Positions 34,766 through 46,607 are shown, counted from the first letter of the stretch. The stretch: DNA of 64,000 nt from Adiantum capillus-veneris (GCA_014529385.2 CM043943.1:156173592-156237591); one strand, 5' to 3'. Numbers and translations are program-made. The notes: generated by a model from the letters alone, not told the origin.

Positions 34766-35679
34766 GAGGACTGGTGGGAGGTAAGCTTCTCTTTGAGCTT
34801 TTCAAAAGCATTTTGCTCCTTAGCAGTCCATAAATACTTAACGTTCTTCTTTGTTAAGTCATGTAGTGGTCCTGCTACTTGAGAGAATTTTTCTATGAAG
34901 CATCTATAGTATGCACACATACCAATAAAGCTTCTTAGCTCATGTAGATTCCTTGGATTAGGCCATGCTTTTATTACCTCTAACTTCAATGGATCCATAC
35001 AGATACCATCTTCAGAGATAATATGACCTAGGTATTGAATCTCTTGAAGGAAAAATTTGCTTTTCTTTTGGTTGAGGAAAAGCTTTTTTTCCCTTAATGC
35101 TTGAAAAATCACTTGGAGATGTTGCTTGTGTTCCTCCAAAGACTTGGAGTAGATGATAATATCATCAAAGCACTCTAGTGAATTTGAAGTAGGGTCTAAA
35201 AATTTTCTTCATTAGACGATTGAACGTGGCCGGTGCATTAGTCAAGCCAAAAGGCATGACTAGATATTCATAAAGGCCAAACGTTGTGAGAAATGCAGTC
35301 TTTAGGATATCTTCATCCACTATCCTTATTTGATGATAGCCACTTCTAAGGTCAATCCTACTAAAGTATGTAGAGCCTTGTAGCTTATCAATAGATCTTC
35401 TGCGTCCCGAGACACAGGCAATATGTTTTTGATGGTGATATGGTTTAGTGCTCGATAGTCCACACACATACGGTATGTACCATCTTTCTTTTGCACTAAA
35501 AGGACTAGAGAACAAAAGGGAGAGGAGCTAGGTCTCACCATCCCTTTGTCAACCAATTCTTGTACTTGCCTCATGATCTCCTCTTGTTGAGCTTGAGAAA
35601 CTCGATAGGGAGGCTTGTTAGGCGGTGTCATCCCCACATTTTGGAGGTAAGTCCATAGGGATATCATCGATGAACACAC
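34672..35679 (-). pseudogene. gypsy reverse transcriptase
   Basis: Fragments in order: YRVSQAQQEEIMRQVQELVD and [18 protein letters not shown] (35600-35440), [16 protein letters not shown] and [18 protein letters not shown] (35390-35200), the catalytic [10 protein letters not shown] near 35150, then FLQEIQYLGHIISEDGI and the thumb to 34800. Catalytic Asp pair present. Frame changes lie near 35440, 35180 and 34770. Confidence 0.88.
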
Positions 35680-35805
35680 CTTGGAATACCTTTAGAAAAT
35701 TAGACAAGTCTAACTCTGCTTGATTCCTACCATTTACATTTGATGAAACATTAAGATCTTTTAAAGACTCTTTGACAAAAATCATTTAGGCAAAGACTAA
35801 GCTCT

Positions 35806-36186
35806 TCATTGATTTATCAAAAGCAGGAGGATTTTTACTAGTGGTATAGTACGACCACGCTCACTAGCATCTATATACATGTTCTTTCCCTTGTAGGTCA
35901 AGTAGTTTCTCCTTTTAGGGAATTTCATGTTGGCAGCCATGAGATCAAACCATGGCGCCCCTAGAATAGCATCCTCATGTTGGAGAGGAGAGATGAAAAA
36001 TTCTTCTTTGTCGACATAGCTTTGGACATGAAGCCTCAACTTCCCAATCAAGGGAGTAATCGAGGTTTGTTGTCCCTTGAAAAGTGTTACAGCCGTTACA
36101 ATATCTCCCATCTCAAAAGCTTGAATGCCCAACTTGGTGGCCAACTCCATCGATATGAAGTTGTGAGTAGAGCCAGGGTCAAACAA
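35806..36186 (-). pseudogene. gypsy retropepsin
   Basis: Contains FDPGSTHNFISMELATKLGI with the catalytic Asp intact, followed by GKLRLHVQSYVDKEEFFISP and ILGAPWFD. A linker to RT follows (35805-35680). Confidence 0.85.
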
Positions 36187-36199
36187 GATGAAGGCATCA

Positions 36200-37699
36200 T
36201 GCTCCCTTACCTTTCTCCAAGCATAGGAGAGAGATGATCCTTTGCAATGAGTATCCTCTTTTGGAGCTTCGATGGTGGTAGCCCTAGGAGTCTCATTGCG
36301 AGCATTTTTCTTGGGGCAAAAATGATAGCCATGTCCTTACTCCCCACACTTAAAACACTTATGGTCCTTGTGAAAATCTTCGAGCTCTTCAGGAGAGATT
36401 TTGTTTTTGCCTTTGTAAACTCCCTTCTCCTTGGATCGATTGTTGTTGTTGTTGTTGTTGGAAGTGCCTTGGGAAGAATTTTGGGCATTGGTTTTCCCCT
36501 TGACATCACCTTTGTTATTTATTTTCCATGGGCTTGACATTCCCTCTAGCCCCTTGTTGGAAATTGATGCATGAAGCAACCATAGTGTGATGGATTACTT
36601 CGATGATAGAACTAGGCCATTGAGAACTGACGTATTCGGCCATCTCTTCAAGTAATCCCACACAAAATTGTTGCTTTTTCTCGGGGAAGTCTATCTTTTG
36701 GAAGACAGTAACCTTGAGATGTAAATGCCAAAACTTGTCTACATATTTGTGGATAGACTCACAGGATAGAAGCTTCAAACTGCACCATTTGGTGAGCACT
36801 TTGTCCTTTGCATTGCTTGCAAGGAATTGCTTCATGATGGAAACTTGTAGATTTTTCCATGTCATTGGGATTTTGCCTTTGCCACGAAGGCTAGCCCACC
36901 ATTGACGAGCCGATTTTTGGAAGTGCATAGCTACATGGTGTAGCTTGGAGGACTCCGTGAAGCCCTCATCTCCAAAGGCCGCATCAAATTTCTGGATGAA
37001 GGCCATGCTGGATGAAGGCCAACACTTTGTCAGTAGCACCAAAGATGCCATCATAGGTGAGAAAAGAGATACTCTTTTCTCCCTCTTCGAACTTCTTTAG
37101 CTTTTGTGACCTTTGCCATGCAGGGTATGATTTGTGATGTCCCCCCCTCTTGTATTCTCTAGAAGAATAGCCGTAGCTTTCATCAGAAGAGAAAGAAAGT
37201 GAAGAGAAGGAGAAGAGGGTGACCTCTTTCTTGCCCTTTCCTTCCTTTGTTTCCTCTCTTCCCTTTTGGAATGACGAGGAGAAGGACTATGTGCTGATCT
37301 TTTCCTCTTAGGAGGAGTTGGCTATCGCCTAGACCGCCATCTTCATGGAGCCACACCTTCATAGGAACTTAAAGTTTCATTGCTTTCTTACTCTTTGGAT
37401 TCCTCCTCCCGTATGGTAGAGAGTCTTCGTTTGGGGGTCTCTTCAAGAGGCCTCCTAAGCTCTCTCTCCTCTTGGAGAGGAAGGGAAATCCCATAAGCGT
37501 GAAGTTGTTGAGTAACTTTGGCTTGCAAAGCAGGGTTGCCCATAGCTTGCTGCAACCTAGTAACGAGATAATTAACAAACATGGGGGCATCATCATTAGC
37601 ACCTTCATGTGCAAAATCAAACCTATCAATGTTCATTCTACTCTCTTGGTTATTGTCAGTCATAAAATTTGTGTACGTACTTAGTGTATGCTTTGACAA
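36200..37699 (-). pseudogene. gypsy gag
   Basis: The N-terminal ORF is 37699-37388 (NYLVTRLQQAMGNPALQ), then a basic Ser/Arg/Lys-rich linker in broken frames. The capsid part follows (37010-36515: FIQKFDAAFGDEGFTESSKL, ARQWWASLRGKGKIPMTW, STYVDKFWHLHLKVT-like). An Asn run and zinc knuckle sit near 36350. The knuckle keeps both leading Cys (CFKCGE) but a TAA falls inside it. A 25-bp tandem duplication near 36995-37020 (GATGAAGGCCA twice) shifts the frame. Confidence 0.82.
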
Positions 37700-38044
37700 T
37701 TTAAAACCTTCATTGCCACTACTCTTAGCCTTTGAAAATTGGCTCTTAAGTATCTACAACCACGGCTCAAAGTGGTTAAGGAGTAGTTCTATCATAGCAA
37801 AGTTGCCAAGGGCTAGCTCCTTTTGAACTTTTTATGGCTCAATAATGGTAAAGCCATAGGCAAGTCTAAAAAGACTCCATTATTAAGTCCAAAGCTCCCC
37901 AGGTGTGCACCATATCCCACATAGTGGGCTCAACAAAACCGATGATAGATCCCAGTTCCACTTACCACAATACAATTAACAAAATTGACCATTAATAGGC
38001 TACTTAAGGACCTCTCTTCTTAAGCAAGAAAGAGAAACCAAATG

Positions 38045-38056
38045 CTCTGATACCAA
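38045..38056 (-). other. primer-binding site of gypsy element
   Basis: On the minus strand TTGGTATCAGAG immediately follows the LTR end at 38057. Initiator-Met tRNA type. Confidence 0.88.
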
Positions 38057-38653
38057 TGTAATGGAATTGGCCTATTAACTTGAGAGTAGTGAAAATTAGA
38101 GAGAGTACTTTTGAGAAATTACTTTGTGACTTGGCATGAACAATACTTTTGCAAGAGAGAGAATGTAGAGAACATGACAACAGTTGAGGACCGGATTTAT
38201 ATGGAGCCGGTCCCCCCTCGAATAGGCATTTGTATTATAGTTTCTCCCATCAAGAGAGACTTGCTACATTACAATCTTTGTGGTCCTTGTGACCTAGGTG
38301 ATGCAATGAAGATAGAAAGCTTCATGCATCACAAGCATAACGTAAACTTTATGGAAAGCATTAACTATCCCAAGACCTCAAACACCTTCGAAGGTGGAGA
38401 GAGCTAGGAGGGAATGAGGGTAGGGAAGAGGAAGAAGGAACATTTCATAGGAGAAAGAACTAGTTTCTCACTTATCATCACTCTTTTTGCTAGCGTACAT
38501 AATAGCATAGTAATGAAGATGGAGAAGATGGCAAGCTTAAGCATTGAAGCATGGCTCTTGGATGGATTTGCATTCCATAGCCAAGAGTGTTGGTGTAGGC
38601 TCTCAACCTCTACTTGCTTAGAGAAGGAGAGGGAGCTCTTGCACTTTGCACAA
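38057..38653 (-). repeat. 5' LTR of gypsy element, interrupted
   Basis: Begins TGTAATGGAATTGGCC on the plus strand and parallels 30961-31633. It ends at CACAA where the copia LTR (TGTTAAG) starts. The remainder beyond the copia insertion was not found in the window. Confidence 0.88.
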
Positions 38654-39241
38654 TGTTAAGTATGGAGCCTGATTCACCCCTTGTAATTTTCTGTATTAAA
38701 AACGCACATTTTAAGGCCCCCATTATGAGGAGAAGCCATCGTGTGCAAAGACAAATCACTCGTCGGAAACCAAAATTTTCACGGCTAGTCTCGAGCAAAT
38801 ATTATCACGTCGGAAGATGGCGGTCGGAAAGTAATCAAAAAATGGCTGGTCGTTTGGCTGGTTGGCCGGTGGCTGGTGGTCAAAAGTCAATGGCCGATTT
38901 CAAAGATGGACTTATCTTCTCAAGGGCAGCCACACATGGGTGGATTGGAGGGTCCAATTTGGACTTGTCAACACAAGGGCGGCTACACCACAGCTGCCTC
39001 TCATGAGAGAGGGAAACCCTTTTGGCCTATAAAAGGAGGCCTCTCCTACACACAAAAAATGGATTGTGAAGCATTGTGGTGCATTGTGAAGTTGATGTGA
39101 GGTGGTGAGAGTGAAGCAAGGTGGGAGCTCCAAAAGGGTATAATCCCTTTGTATTCTATTTCTTATTTTGAAGTACTAAAGCCATTGAGTGGCTGCTTTC
39201 CCATGGATGTAGCCCACATTGGATGAACCACGTATATCATG

Positions 39242-39334
<93 letters not shown>

Positions 39335-39414
39335 ATCTCTTGTGCGTGAAAATTATCTCTCTCCATTAAGTAATCTACTCAATTATCTACTTAGCTACGT
39401 AATATTTCCTAACA
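38654..39414 (+). repeat. copia 5' LTR with (CT)n
   Basis: 761 bp bounded by TGTTA and TAACA. A promoter-like CTATAAAAGG lies at about 39028. It contains an (CT)n microsatellite at 39245-39333. Confidence 0.85.
39245..39333. repeat. (CT)n microsatellite
   Basis: About 89 bp of uninterrupted CT inside the copia LTR. Confidence 0.98.
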
Positions 39415-39433
39415 ATTGTTATCAGAGCAAGGT

Positions 39434-40410
39434 TTGCTCATAGCTAAATTATCAAGGAAAGGATTCCTTGAATTGAGTGGGAGTAATGGCGGAGGAAGGG
39501 AAGCTCAAGATCCAGAAGTTCAATGGAAAAACTACCAACATTGGAAGATGCAGATTGAAGACTATCTCTACCAGAAGGACCTCTATTTGCCACTAGGCGG
39601 TCTTGCAAAGAAGCCTACAACGATGGCAGATGACGCATGGATTGACCTTGACGTAAGGCAATGGAAACAATTCGGTTAATCTTGGCATCAATGGTGGCCT
39701 TCAATGTTTTAGAGATGAAGACCACAGAGGACTTGATGAAGTCACTTGATAGCCTCTAAGAGAAACCATCGGCATCCAATAAGGTATTTCTCATGAAGCG
39801 CTTATTCAATTTAAAGATGGCAGAGAATAGTTCAGTTAACATCGGAGGCCAATGTGACGGGTAAATTAGAGCAAGATGCTCTAATTCTCTCATCAGACAA
39901 TGTGTCTAATTCTTAGATAGTAGATTCCGGGGCTTCATTCCATGCGACACCACATAAGCAACATTTTCAAGATTACACCAAAGGTAATTTTGTATACTTG
40001 GGAGATGATGAAGGTGTGAAATTGTTGGAAAAGGTACAGTTTGTGTCAAAACTGCTTACGAAACTGAATGGAAGCTTATAGATCTTAGGCATGTTCCTCT
40101 CTTTGCAAGAATTTGATATCTATAGGACAATTGGATGATGAAGGTCACAACATTTCATTCAGAAACAAACGGTGGAAGATCTCAAAGGGATCTTTGGTGG
40201 TTGCCAAAGAAGAAAAGGTTGGTACACTTTACTTGTGTATTATCAGCTCACAATCTTCAGCTTGTGCAGCAACTACAGAAGTTAACAGTGCATTCTCTCA
40301 CTACCGGCTTCGCAATATGAGTGCCAAAGGAATGCAAATCCTTGTGGGATGCATGTCTAACCTCACCATCCTCTCTTATTGTAGTATTAGCGAGAACCAC
40401 GATTAATTTG
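39434..40410 (+). pseudogene. copia gag, protease, pre-integrase remnant
   Basis: The gag N-terminus is at 39480-39680 (QDPEVQWKNYQHWKMQIEDY, then KDLYLPLGG). A decayed RLILASMVAFNVLEM-like stretch and ASNKVFLMKRLFNLKM-like helix follow. The protease at about 39925-40090 reads DSGASFHATPHKQHFQDY. GAG-pre-integrase at 40113-40330 reads ISIGQLDDEGHNISF and RWKISKGSLVVAKEEKVGTL. Most of the capsid C-terminus and the knuckle are missing between gag and protease, so an internal deletion is likely. Confidence 0.78.
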
Positions 40411-40540
40411 TCAAACCATGGGACGAAGCTGACTCAATTAGTGCATAGAGGCTACAAGAGGTTGTCGATCTCTTGGAAAACAACTAACAACTCGCATCTA
40501 ACTCAAGCTATACTCAAGTGACTGAAATCACCAAAAGCCA

Positions 40541-40976
40541 ATCGCTCATCGGCAAGCAAATCACATCCGTTATAGCATCAAATGACATCCAAACGTACCG
40601 AAACTTCTAGGACAAGTTTATAAGACCTAAGCACACATGTCTATGTGGCCTCAAACCCCACTTTAGGTCAAGTTCCAAAATCGCAATTATTAACAGCAGT
40701 GGATTTTTTACCTAGTCGTTTTCGACCCAGAATGCATCTAAATGCTTAGCAGTGATGCTCCAATACCCGGCCTATGCTTAGTTTTCGATTTAAAAGTGTA
40801 AATTCCTAGTTATGATGAAATTAGGCCGTGGGTCGGCGTCGCCAAAAACAACAAAATACTGTGAATGGCTTACGTCAATGCGTAGAGCTCTTACCTGCGG
40901 TTGCAATGCAACAAACACATTCGCAATGTGACAACCGGAGAGGAATAGGAAGCACGAGAAGGAGAGGAGTGAGTGT
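40541..40976. other. no recognised feature
   Basis: No retroelement domain or structured repeat identified between the copia fragment and the LTR candidate at 40977. Confidence 0.35.
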
Positions 40977-41354
40977 TGTTAGCTCACGCTGTGTATTTCT
41001 TATCCAAAAACTTAATAAAATCTTTACAAAGTTGGCCTTTGTACCTTAGCCAAGGTCTAAAATATGTAATGTCCGGCGCCCAAGACCTTTAAGACTCCAC
41101 ACTTATTGTATCTGCAACCTACGTATAGTAACTAACTTGTTCTTTACAACTTGGAGCTCCCATTGAGCCCGTAATACATTAAATATTACAATGGCTTGAA
41201 GTAAATCGGGAATTTACAATACGTGACCATTTTCGAAAAATGTGGAAAATGTGTAACTCCAATCTTTACAGCTTCTTCACTTTGATCTTCGATGTGCATC
41301 CATACGTCTTCAGTCTTTAGCAGCTTCTGTTAACTGACATTGGCTCAGTTAACA
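40977..41354 (-). repeat. 3' LTR candidate of minus-strand retroelement
   Basis: Bounded by TGTTAGCT and AGTTAACA, which are near-complementary ends. Immediately to its right, TTCCTCCCTTCCTATTTT is a polypurine tract on the minus strand (AAAATAGGAAGGGAGGAA), the expected position for a minus-strand element. A matching 5' LTR was not found. Confidence 0.6.
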
Positions 41355-42450
41355 TTCCTCCCTTCCTATTTTAGTGCCCGTCCCCCAGCACTGTTGAAAA
41401 AGTGTCCTTGGAGGCTGTGGAAGGTTTTGATTGGTTGTTGATGGGCTGATCTTCATTTTGTCGTTGGATTTTTTGATGAGGTTCAATTTGCTGCAACATC
41501 TTCATTGGTCCGAGTAGTTGATTTTGAGAGATGACGTTGCGTTTGTCCGTTGTAATAGCATCATGATAAGGTTGTTGTTTATTTATAAAAAAATATGTAC
41601 AAGGGAAGTAGAATGATGAGGTTCTAAATTAGGGTCTTATACATGGATGACCAAAGGGAAAAAACCCAGTGGGAAAAAAGTGCCTTTGGTATACGCGCAT
41701 TATTGGAGTATTTATTAGCATGGGAAATATTAATAAAGTACTCAAGGGATTCTTTGCTGATAGATATGGAATAAAAAAGGCAACAAATATGACAGGATAG
41801 CATGATGGAACATTGGTTTGCCTGTTGTAGTCCACTCAAGGTGCATAGGTGGAAGCAAAAAAAAGTGTCTAATGGATATGTCCAATGATGGGACATCCTA
41901 TTTATTCATACATAGAAATGCATGGAAAACAATATGTTGTGCAAGAAAGATTTTGAGGGGTTCTTTAGAAAGATGGTGTAGCTATAAAAGCATATGACAT
42001 GGCTTTGCAAGCTGGCACCCCTTTAAGAATGGTTTTCGTTGACGAGGATATGTGCTCTCATCTTACTGTGCACTGTGCGTGAGTGTTGGACTCTACAACA
42101 CGCCACCACTTGTAAGTTAATAGACTTCGACTCTTATGCTCATCTCATCCAGCATGAGTGACACGAATTTAGATATGCTCAACTCTTCCAGCTTGAGTGT
42201 AAGCCTAATAACTATGACCTTAGCACAGAGTTTAATATGACTTGAAGCTTTGGGTCTAATGCTTTTCTCATTTTATGGCTTAGCAGCCCGACTCTGACTA
42301 TGCCAAAGAGTGTTTTTTGCACCCTGGCGACTTGAATTTTTACATTCTTGTGCTTACTACAAACATTTCTTCAGGTAAAAGTAAGCTTGAATCCTCAAAA
42401 AGAGGATTAGTGAAGGACCAAGTTGGCATTGAAGGTTTCTTTTGCCATAC

Positions 42451-43639
42451 CTATTTTATCATCTTCGAATCTGCATTCGTGTTGGTTGGGTTGTCCTTCT
42501 TTGACTGTGAAGACTCCATTGCTTGTTTGATTCTCCAATTAGGCATGTTGATAGAATTCTTTGATGTTGTTGGAGGCCTTTGTTCACTTTTGGCATCTGG
42601 CTTTTGACTAGGAGCATTGGAAGACTTAGGAATCCAAACCTCTTGATGACCTTTGTAACTCCTTTGTTGACTTTGTTGAGCTTTAGGTCCTGCTGAGATG
42701 TTGAGATCTTCATGCAAGTCTGGTGTAGTTGCAGTTGGCTTGTGGTTGACTGGTAGCCAAATCTTTGTATACCCTGTGTAGAATCGTTGTCCAAGAAGAA
42801 CATTCTTTGAGATCCATCTTTGTTTTGTATCCTTTTGTGAGCCGTGGTAGACTTCAGCATCATTTAATGTTGTTTTGTTGTATACCTGCTTCTTAGGTAT
42901 CCTAGGATATTGTCAAGGTTGATACCTTGTGGGCCTTCTTTCTTGGGAGGGACTTGAAGTTACTTCATATGCTCTAACCTGTGGTTTTGGCACCCATATC
43001 TGTCTGTTACCTCCATAGTACTCCTGTTCCTTTAAGCTCCATTGTGATGTTATCCATCCCATGTGTTTGTCTTTATGTATTGATTTCTCGTCCTTAATCC
43101 AAACCGAATCATTGACTTTGACTAAATTTCTCAGAACAAACACTTGCTTGACTTTCCTTTGCTTTCTTGAGTACTTTGGCTGATATATCTTTGCTTTTCT
43201 TGGTGTCTCCTTAGAGGTTTCAGTTGTATCAGCAATTGACTTGAAGATTCGAAAGCCTAACTTGCTAGAAGAAGCTGATCCATGAGGGTTCTTTGATGTA
43301 GAGGCATATGCTGTCACAACTTCTTGCTGATCGGTGGAAGTTCCACTTTAGCTTTACCTTTTTCTACAAGATTTTTCTTCTTTACTTCGGGTCTCGGTGT
43401 CATTCCTTGCTCAGTAGCTTTTGTGCTTGCATTTTGCTCTCTTTGATCTACACTTGCTATTGTCTGATTTTCTTTAAGCTCTTCTGAAGTTTTATTTGAT
43501 GGAGATGGATCATCTTCAATAAGATCTGCTTTGATATAAGTCTCCATTTTTACTGTGCTTGAGGGCCTTGTGCTGTCGTCCGTGGGTGACCAGTCTTGGT
43601 CCTCATTCTTTGTTGTCTTTGATGACTGCATCCTGTTTT
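42451..43639 (-). pseudogene. hydrophilic tail with W-x-P-K repeats
   Basis: After the protease the frame continues through an acidic/Ser-rich stretch (43639-43314) and a basic one (43317-42913). It holds three spaced copies of an aromatic motif: EYYGGNRQIWVPKPQ, RFYTGYTKIWLPVNHK and RSYKGHQEVWIPKSS. The first two are preceded by related GWITSQW and RWISKNV words. The three lie about 110-230 bp apart and in two frames, so frameshifts have occurred between them. The function is unknown. Confidence 0.45.
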
Positions 43640-44575
43640 CATTCTGTATCTCTAACATCTTCTGGGCCATTGGCATTCCCATTATGATGTCGTCTGGCAT
43701 ATCCTTTGTTGTGATCACGTGGAATTGAGCTATGATGATCTGTGAACCTACTTCAATGGTAGTGGAGATGATTCCCAGCATTCTACTCGTTTGTTTCTTG
43801 ATATGCTCACAAATTCAGGAGCATCTTCTAGTTGTGGTTGACCACATCTTTTCCAAGTGCGAAAGGACATGAGGTTCTTATCTAGCTGAAAATCTAGCTT
43901 TACTTCTTTTGATAACTTTTCTTCATTTTCTCCAACAATGTTGCACTTGATCTTCTTAGGATTTCTTTCTTTATTGACTGCTTTTTTTGTGGCAGTGTAC
44001 TTTGGATGAGCTTTATCTACATCTTCTTTGCTTTGACCACCTCCTTCTGTTGATGTCGACTCGTATGACTGTGATACTGCACTTTTTTGCGATTGTTGAG
44101 CATTGTCCTTCTGCATTTGAGTAACCTTTGACCTTAATAGGTCCATTGTACTTTCTGGAAGAATTGGTTTCTTCAGAGAAGATTTTGGTAGTGACCTTTG
44201 TGTAGCATTTTGGACTTTAGCTTTCATTGATTTTGACTTTTTTGTCACCTGTTCTAGTAGCTTGAGAGTTTGCATCATCTTCTGATAGTCTTTGACTTCA
44301 GTTGTACCATCCAAATGAGTTTGTACAATGTCTTGAACCTGCTGAGAATCATTGCCATTTGCATCTTGATATGCATATGCGAGCTTGGTCTCATCCAATT
44401 GCTTGAGTACTATGGGATTTGTCGGTTTTTGACCCTGACTTGTGAAGATCAACTGAAGCTTTTGCCCCCGATGATCTTCATAGAAGAATTTTTTTGCAAA
44501 TTTTGATTGTTTCTGGGTCAATGGATAACTTCCCACAACCATATGATCTTTCAATGTGTTAGAAGCTGGACACAC
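43640..44575 (-). pseudogene. gag-like protein with retropepsin remnant
   Basis: The frame 44575-43748 begins with a Cys-containing segment (VCPASNTLKDHMVVGSYPL), followed by FAKKFFYEDHRGQKLQLIF and a long Lys/Gln/Ser-rich linker. Near 43880-43790, LMSFRTWKRCGQPQLEDAPE and FVSISRNK lead across a frame change to LGIISTTIEVGSQIIIAQFH and DDIIMGMPMAQK (43781-43640). The latter matches the end of a retropepsin (flap strand, then ILG-type motif). The catalytic D-S/T-G is not visible; the aligned place reads QLDKNLMSF. Confidence 0.5.
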
Positions 44576-44600
44576 CCTACAGAAAATGACTACTCGGCGG

Positions 44601-44817
44601 ATTATTATTTTTTGTAATTATTCATTCATTGAGAAAACTCGACATTTCACCTTGTAGATATTGGGGCTTACAGAAGTTTCCAGATTGTATCCCAATTTTG
44701 ACATTTAGATGGAGTAGATTGTTAAATTGGAATATTAGGGTTTGAGAATTGTAAGGTATTTATACCACTTTTTGACCTTAATGAAAAACCTCTTGTCATT
44801 TTAAAAAGTTTGAAGTC
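44601..44817. other. boundary region of two retroelements
   Basis: Neither the 5' LTR of the minus-strand element nor the exact start of the Tat-like LTR can be fixed here. No gene. Confidence 0.35.
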
Positions 44818-45482
44818 TGTGAGTGAGCGTACTGTGTACGAGAGAGAGTGAAAGCTTCATCTTGACACTACGTGTGCACCAGTGGTCGGAATCAAGTACG
44901 GAGAAGTGCAACGTGTTGCCCCCGACGAGAGCTACAAGCCAATACCTACATTGCGCGCGTACGGTCCGGTTTTGCGAGCTCCATCTACGAGCTTCATTTG
45001 GTGATTCGGTGAGCATACGTTGTCCGATTTTGCATTGCAGCATATCCACCCGTTCGCATTGAGTAGAGCTACACATTAGGCACTTTAGTTTTCAGAAACG
45101 AAGACCTGCAAATTTCGGCCAGAAATCCTACGTGATTTTGCACCGGGTGTTTTGGGTTGGGATTTTGGTTCATAGACCTTAGGGAGAGCGACCTATTGGG
45201 TTAGTAGGGTCTCCTTCAAGTTCTGTGGTGTTTCGAGATTGTTCGATGGGTGTTCGGCTCTAGAAAGCGTTGTAGGAAGTTTCCTCTTATGCACTCTTGA
45301 AGGTTGTAGCTTAGACATTGGGTAGAGACCTCTGTAAGAATTAGTTAGGAGTCAGTCGAGTGTAGGTTGACACTTTATGCTTGCTTCCACGCGCCTGCGG
45401 GTCGATCTTCGTCCTTAGCTGACAAATCTTGTTAGGTGAGTGCTCGTTGTGCTGACGTCCGTCGTGGCGTATGCGTCCAACA
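44818..45482 (+). repeat. 5' LTR of Tat-like element (left edge uncertain)
   Basis: The right end is fixed by CGTCCAACA followed by the primer site. The left end is unclear; TGTGAGTGAGCG near 44818 is one candidate, an earlier TG another. Confidence 0.6.
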
Positions 45483-45500
45483 TTGGCGCCACTACCGAGG
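45483..45500 (+). other. primer-binding site, TGGCGCC type
   Basis: TTGGCGCCACTACCGAGG directly after the LTR. This resembles the TGGCGCCGTTGCCGGGG-type sites of Tat/Athila-lineage elements and is unlike the initiator-Met sites of all other elements here. Confidence 0.8.
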
Positions 45501-46015
45501 ACGAAAACCTTAGGTAGGTGACCGAGACTAGTCCTTGAGGATAGGGATACTTTGGCTTGCCAAGAGTCTCGTTTAACATCTAGATAGGATCAGAGGGTGG
45601 AGGACTCTCTAGGTCTTAGATGGAGTCTAGGGAGCGTGTGTCTGGCCTAGATCCTTCGACTTAGGTAGATTTAGGTAGACTTAGATAGATTTTTAGTTCT
45701 TAGTTGAGTTGAAGAGTAGGAGTTGGAGTGGTAGAAGCGGTGAGAGGAGAGCTTGAAAGTCCGGAGAGGCTAGGAAGCAACCAATACACCATTTCACATG
45801 ATGAGTAAGAGTAGAGTAAGTAGGACATCATGATTCAGGATCTAGAGCACTTCATGCATGTATACTTGCTTGTTAGATTCATCACAAGGTTGTAAAAGAC
45901 ACAAAAGTGTGTTTGAAAGCTGAAGTGAAGTCTAAAAGTTATTGTGAGTGTTTTTGATAGAGCTGCAGAGCATCATAAGCATTTCTGTCAAGAAAAAAAT
46001 TAATTTTAATCCAAG

Positions 46016-46039
46016 AGACATCCTACGCGTAGGATGTCT
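46016..46039. repeat. perfect 24-bp palindrome, copy 1
   Basis: The self-complementary core GACATCCTACGCGTAGG... extends symmetrically for 24 bp about the CGCG centre, in the leader of the Tat-like element. Confidence 0.95.
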
Positions 46040-46459
46040 ACAGGCTAATCTGGTGGGAATTTTGGAATTTTGAGTTGACCAGTGTGTTCAGAAGGTAGGT
46101 TTTACACTATTTTCACCTGGAAAGTGGAAATTTAACCATATCTTGACAGAATAAGGCCAAATATATTGAAATTGTCAGTCATCCTAACCAAATTGTGCCA
46201 AGGCATTATTTTAAGACCAAAACCATAGGATGGCTGCATGAGCATGATCTGCATGATATATTGAGTGACTGAGAGAGGTTTCATCTCATTTGGGTGAGAA
46301 AATTGGGTTCTAATCAGACTTTAGCACTTTTGACTGCAAAAGCCTAGAACAGCTAAAATTGGGGACTTTTGAAATCCAAACCAAAATCTAAGCATACCAC
46401 TGGGTTGCTGACATCAAGGGGAAGCTGTGGGTCAAGTTAGGGGTCAAACAGACCAAGAA

Positions 46460-46481
46460 GACATCCTACGCGTAGGATGTC
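46460..46481. repeat. perfect 22-bp palindrome, copy 2
   Basis: Same 22-bp sequence as copy 1, 443 bp downstream, with unrelated flanks. Confidence 0.95.
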
Positions 46482-46583
46482 ATCTGTGTGATTTTGCACT
46501 CCAAACCTAATATTGAGCATACCAAAGTGATCAGCACCTCAAGAGGAGTCTGTGCTTTGTATTTGAAGCTATTCTGAGCAAAA

Positions 46584-46607
46584 AGACATGCTACGTGTAG
46601 AATGTCT
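46584..46607. repeat. imperfect palindrome, copy 3
   Basis: AGACATGCTACGTGTAGAAT followed by GTCT: same motif with three or so changes, 125 bp after copy 2. Confidence 0.85.

Larger units (their letters stand above)
30961..38653 (-). mobile_element. Ty3/gypsy element, inactive, with both LTRs partly present
   Basis: On the minus strand: right (5') LTR 38653-38057, primer site 38055-38045, leader, gag, protease, RT, RNase H, integrase, a GPF-like end, a non-coding 3' stretch and the left (3') LTR from 30961. Gene order PR-RT-RH-IN marks it as Ty3/gypsy. Many frameshifts and stops. It sits in the rightward copia element's integrase. Its right LTR is cut by the copia element at 38654. The fragment at 1-1979 is a second copy of the family. 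Confidence 0.9.
38654..40540 (+). mobile_element. Ty1/copia element inserted in gypsy LTR, truncated
   Basis: LTR 38654-39414, primer site TTGTTATCAGAGC at 39416, gag start, protease (DSGASFHATP near 39925) and GAG-pre-integrase. Sequence is not recognisable beyond about 40540, so integrase, RT and the 3' LTR are absent. The inserted position is the base after CACAA in the gypsy LTR. Confidence 0.85.
41355..44600 (-). mobile_element. minus-strand LTR retroelement body without recognisable RT
   Basis: Extends from the polypurine tract through a long non-coding or decayed stretch (41400-42450) to a broken minus-strand polyprotein (42451-44575). Only gag-like, protease-like and low-complexity parts are seen; no RT, RNase H or integrase motif was found on either strand. 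Its 5' LTR would lie right of 44600 but is lost or obscured by the Tat-like LTR. A non-autonomous element is the simplest reading. Confidence 0.5.

Noticed and set aside
45483-45500. Possible tRNA-related sequence
   Set aside because: It is the tRNA-complementary primer site after an LTR; no cloverleaf is present. No tRNA gene was found in the window.
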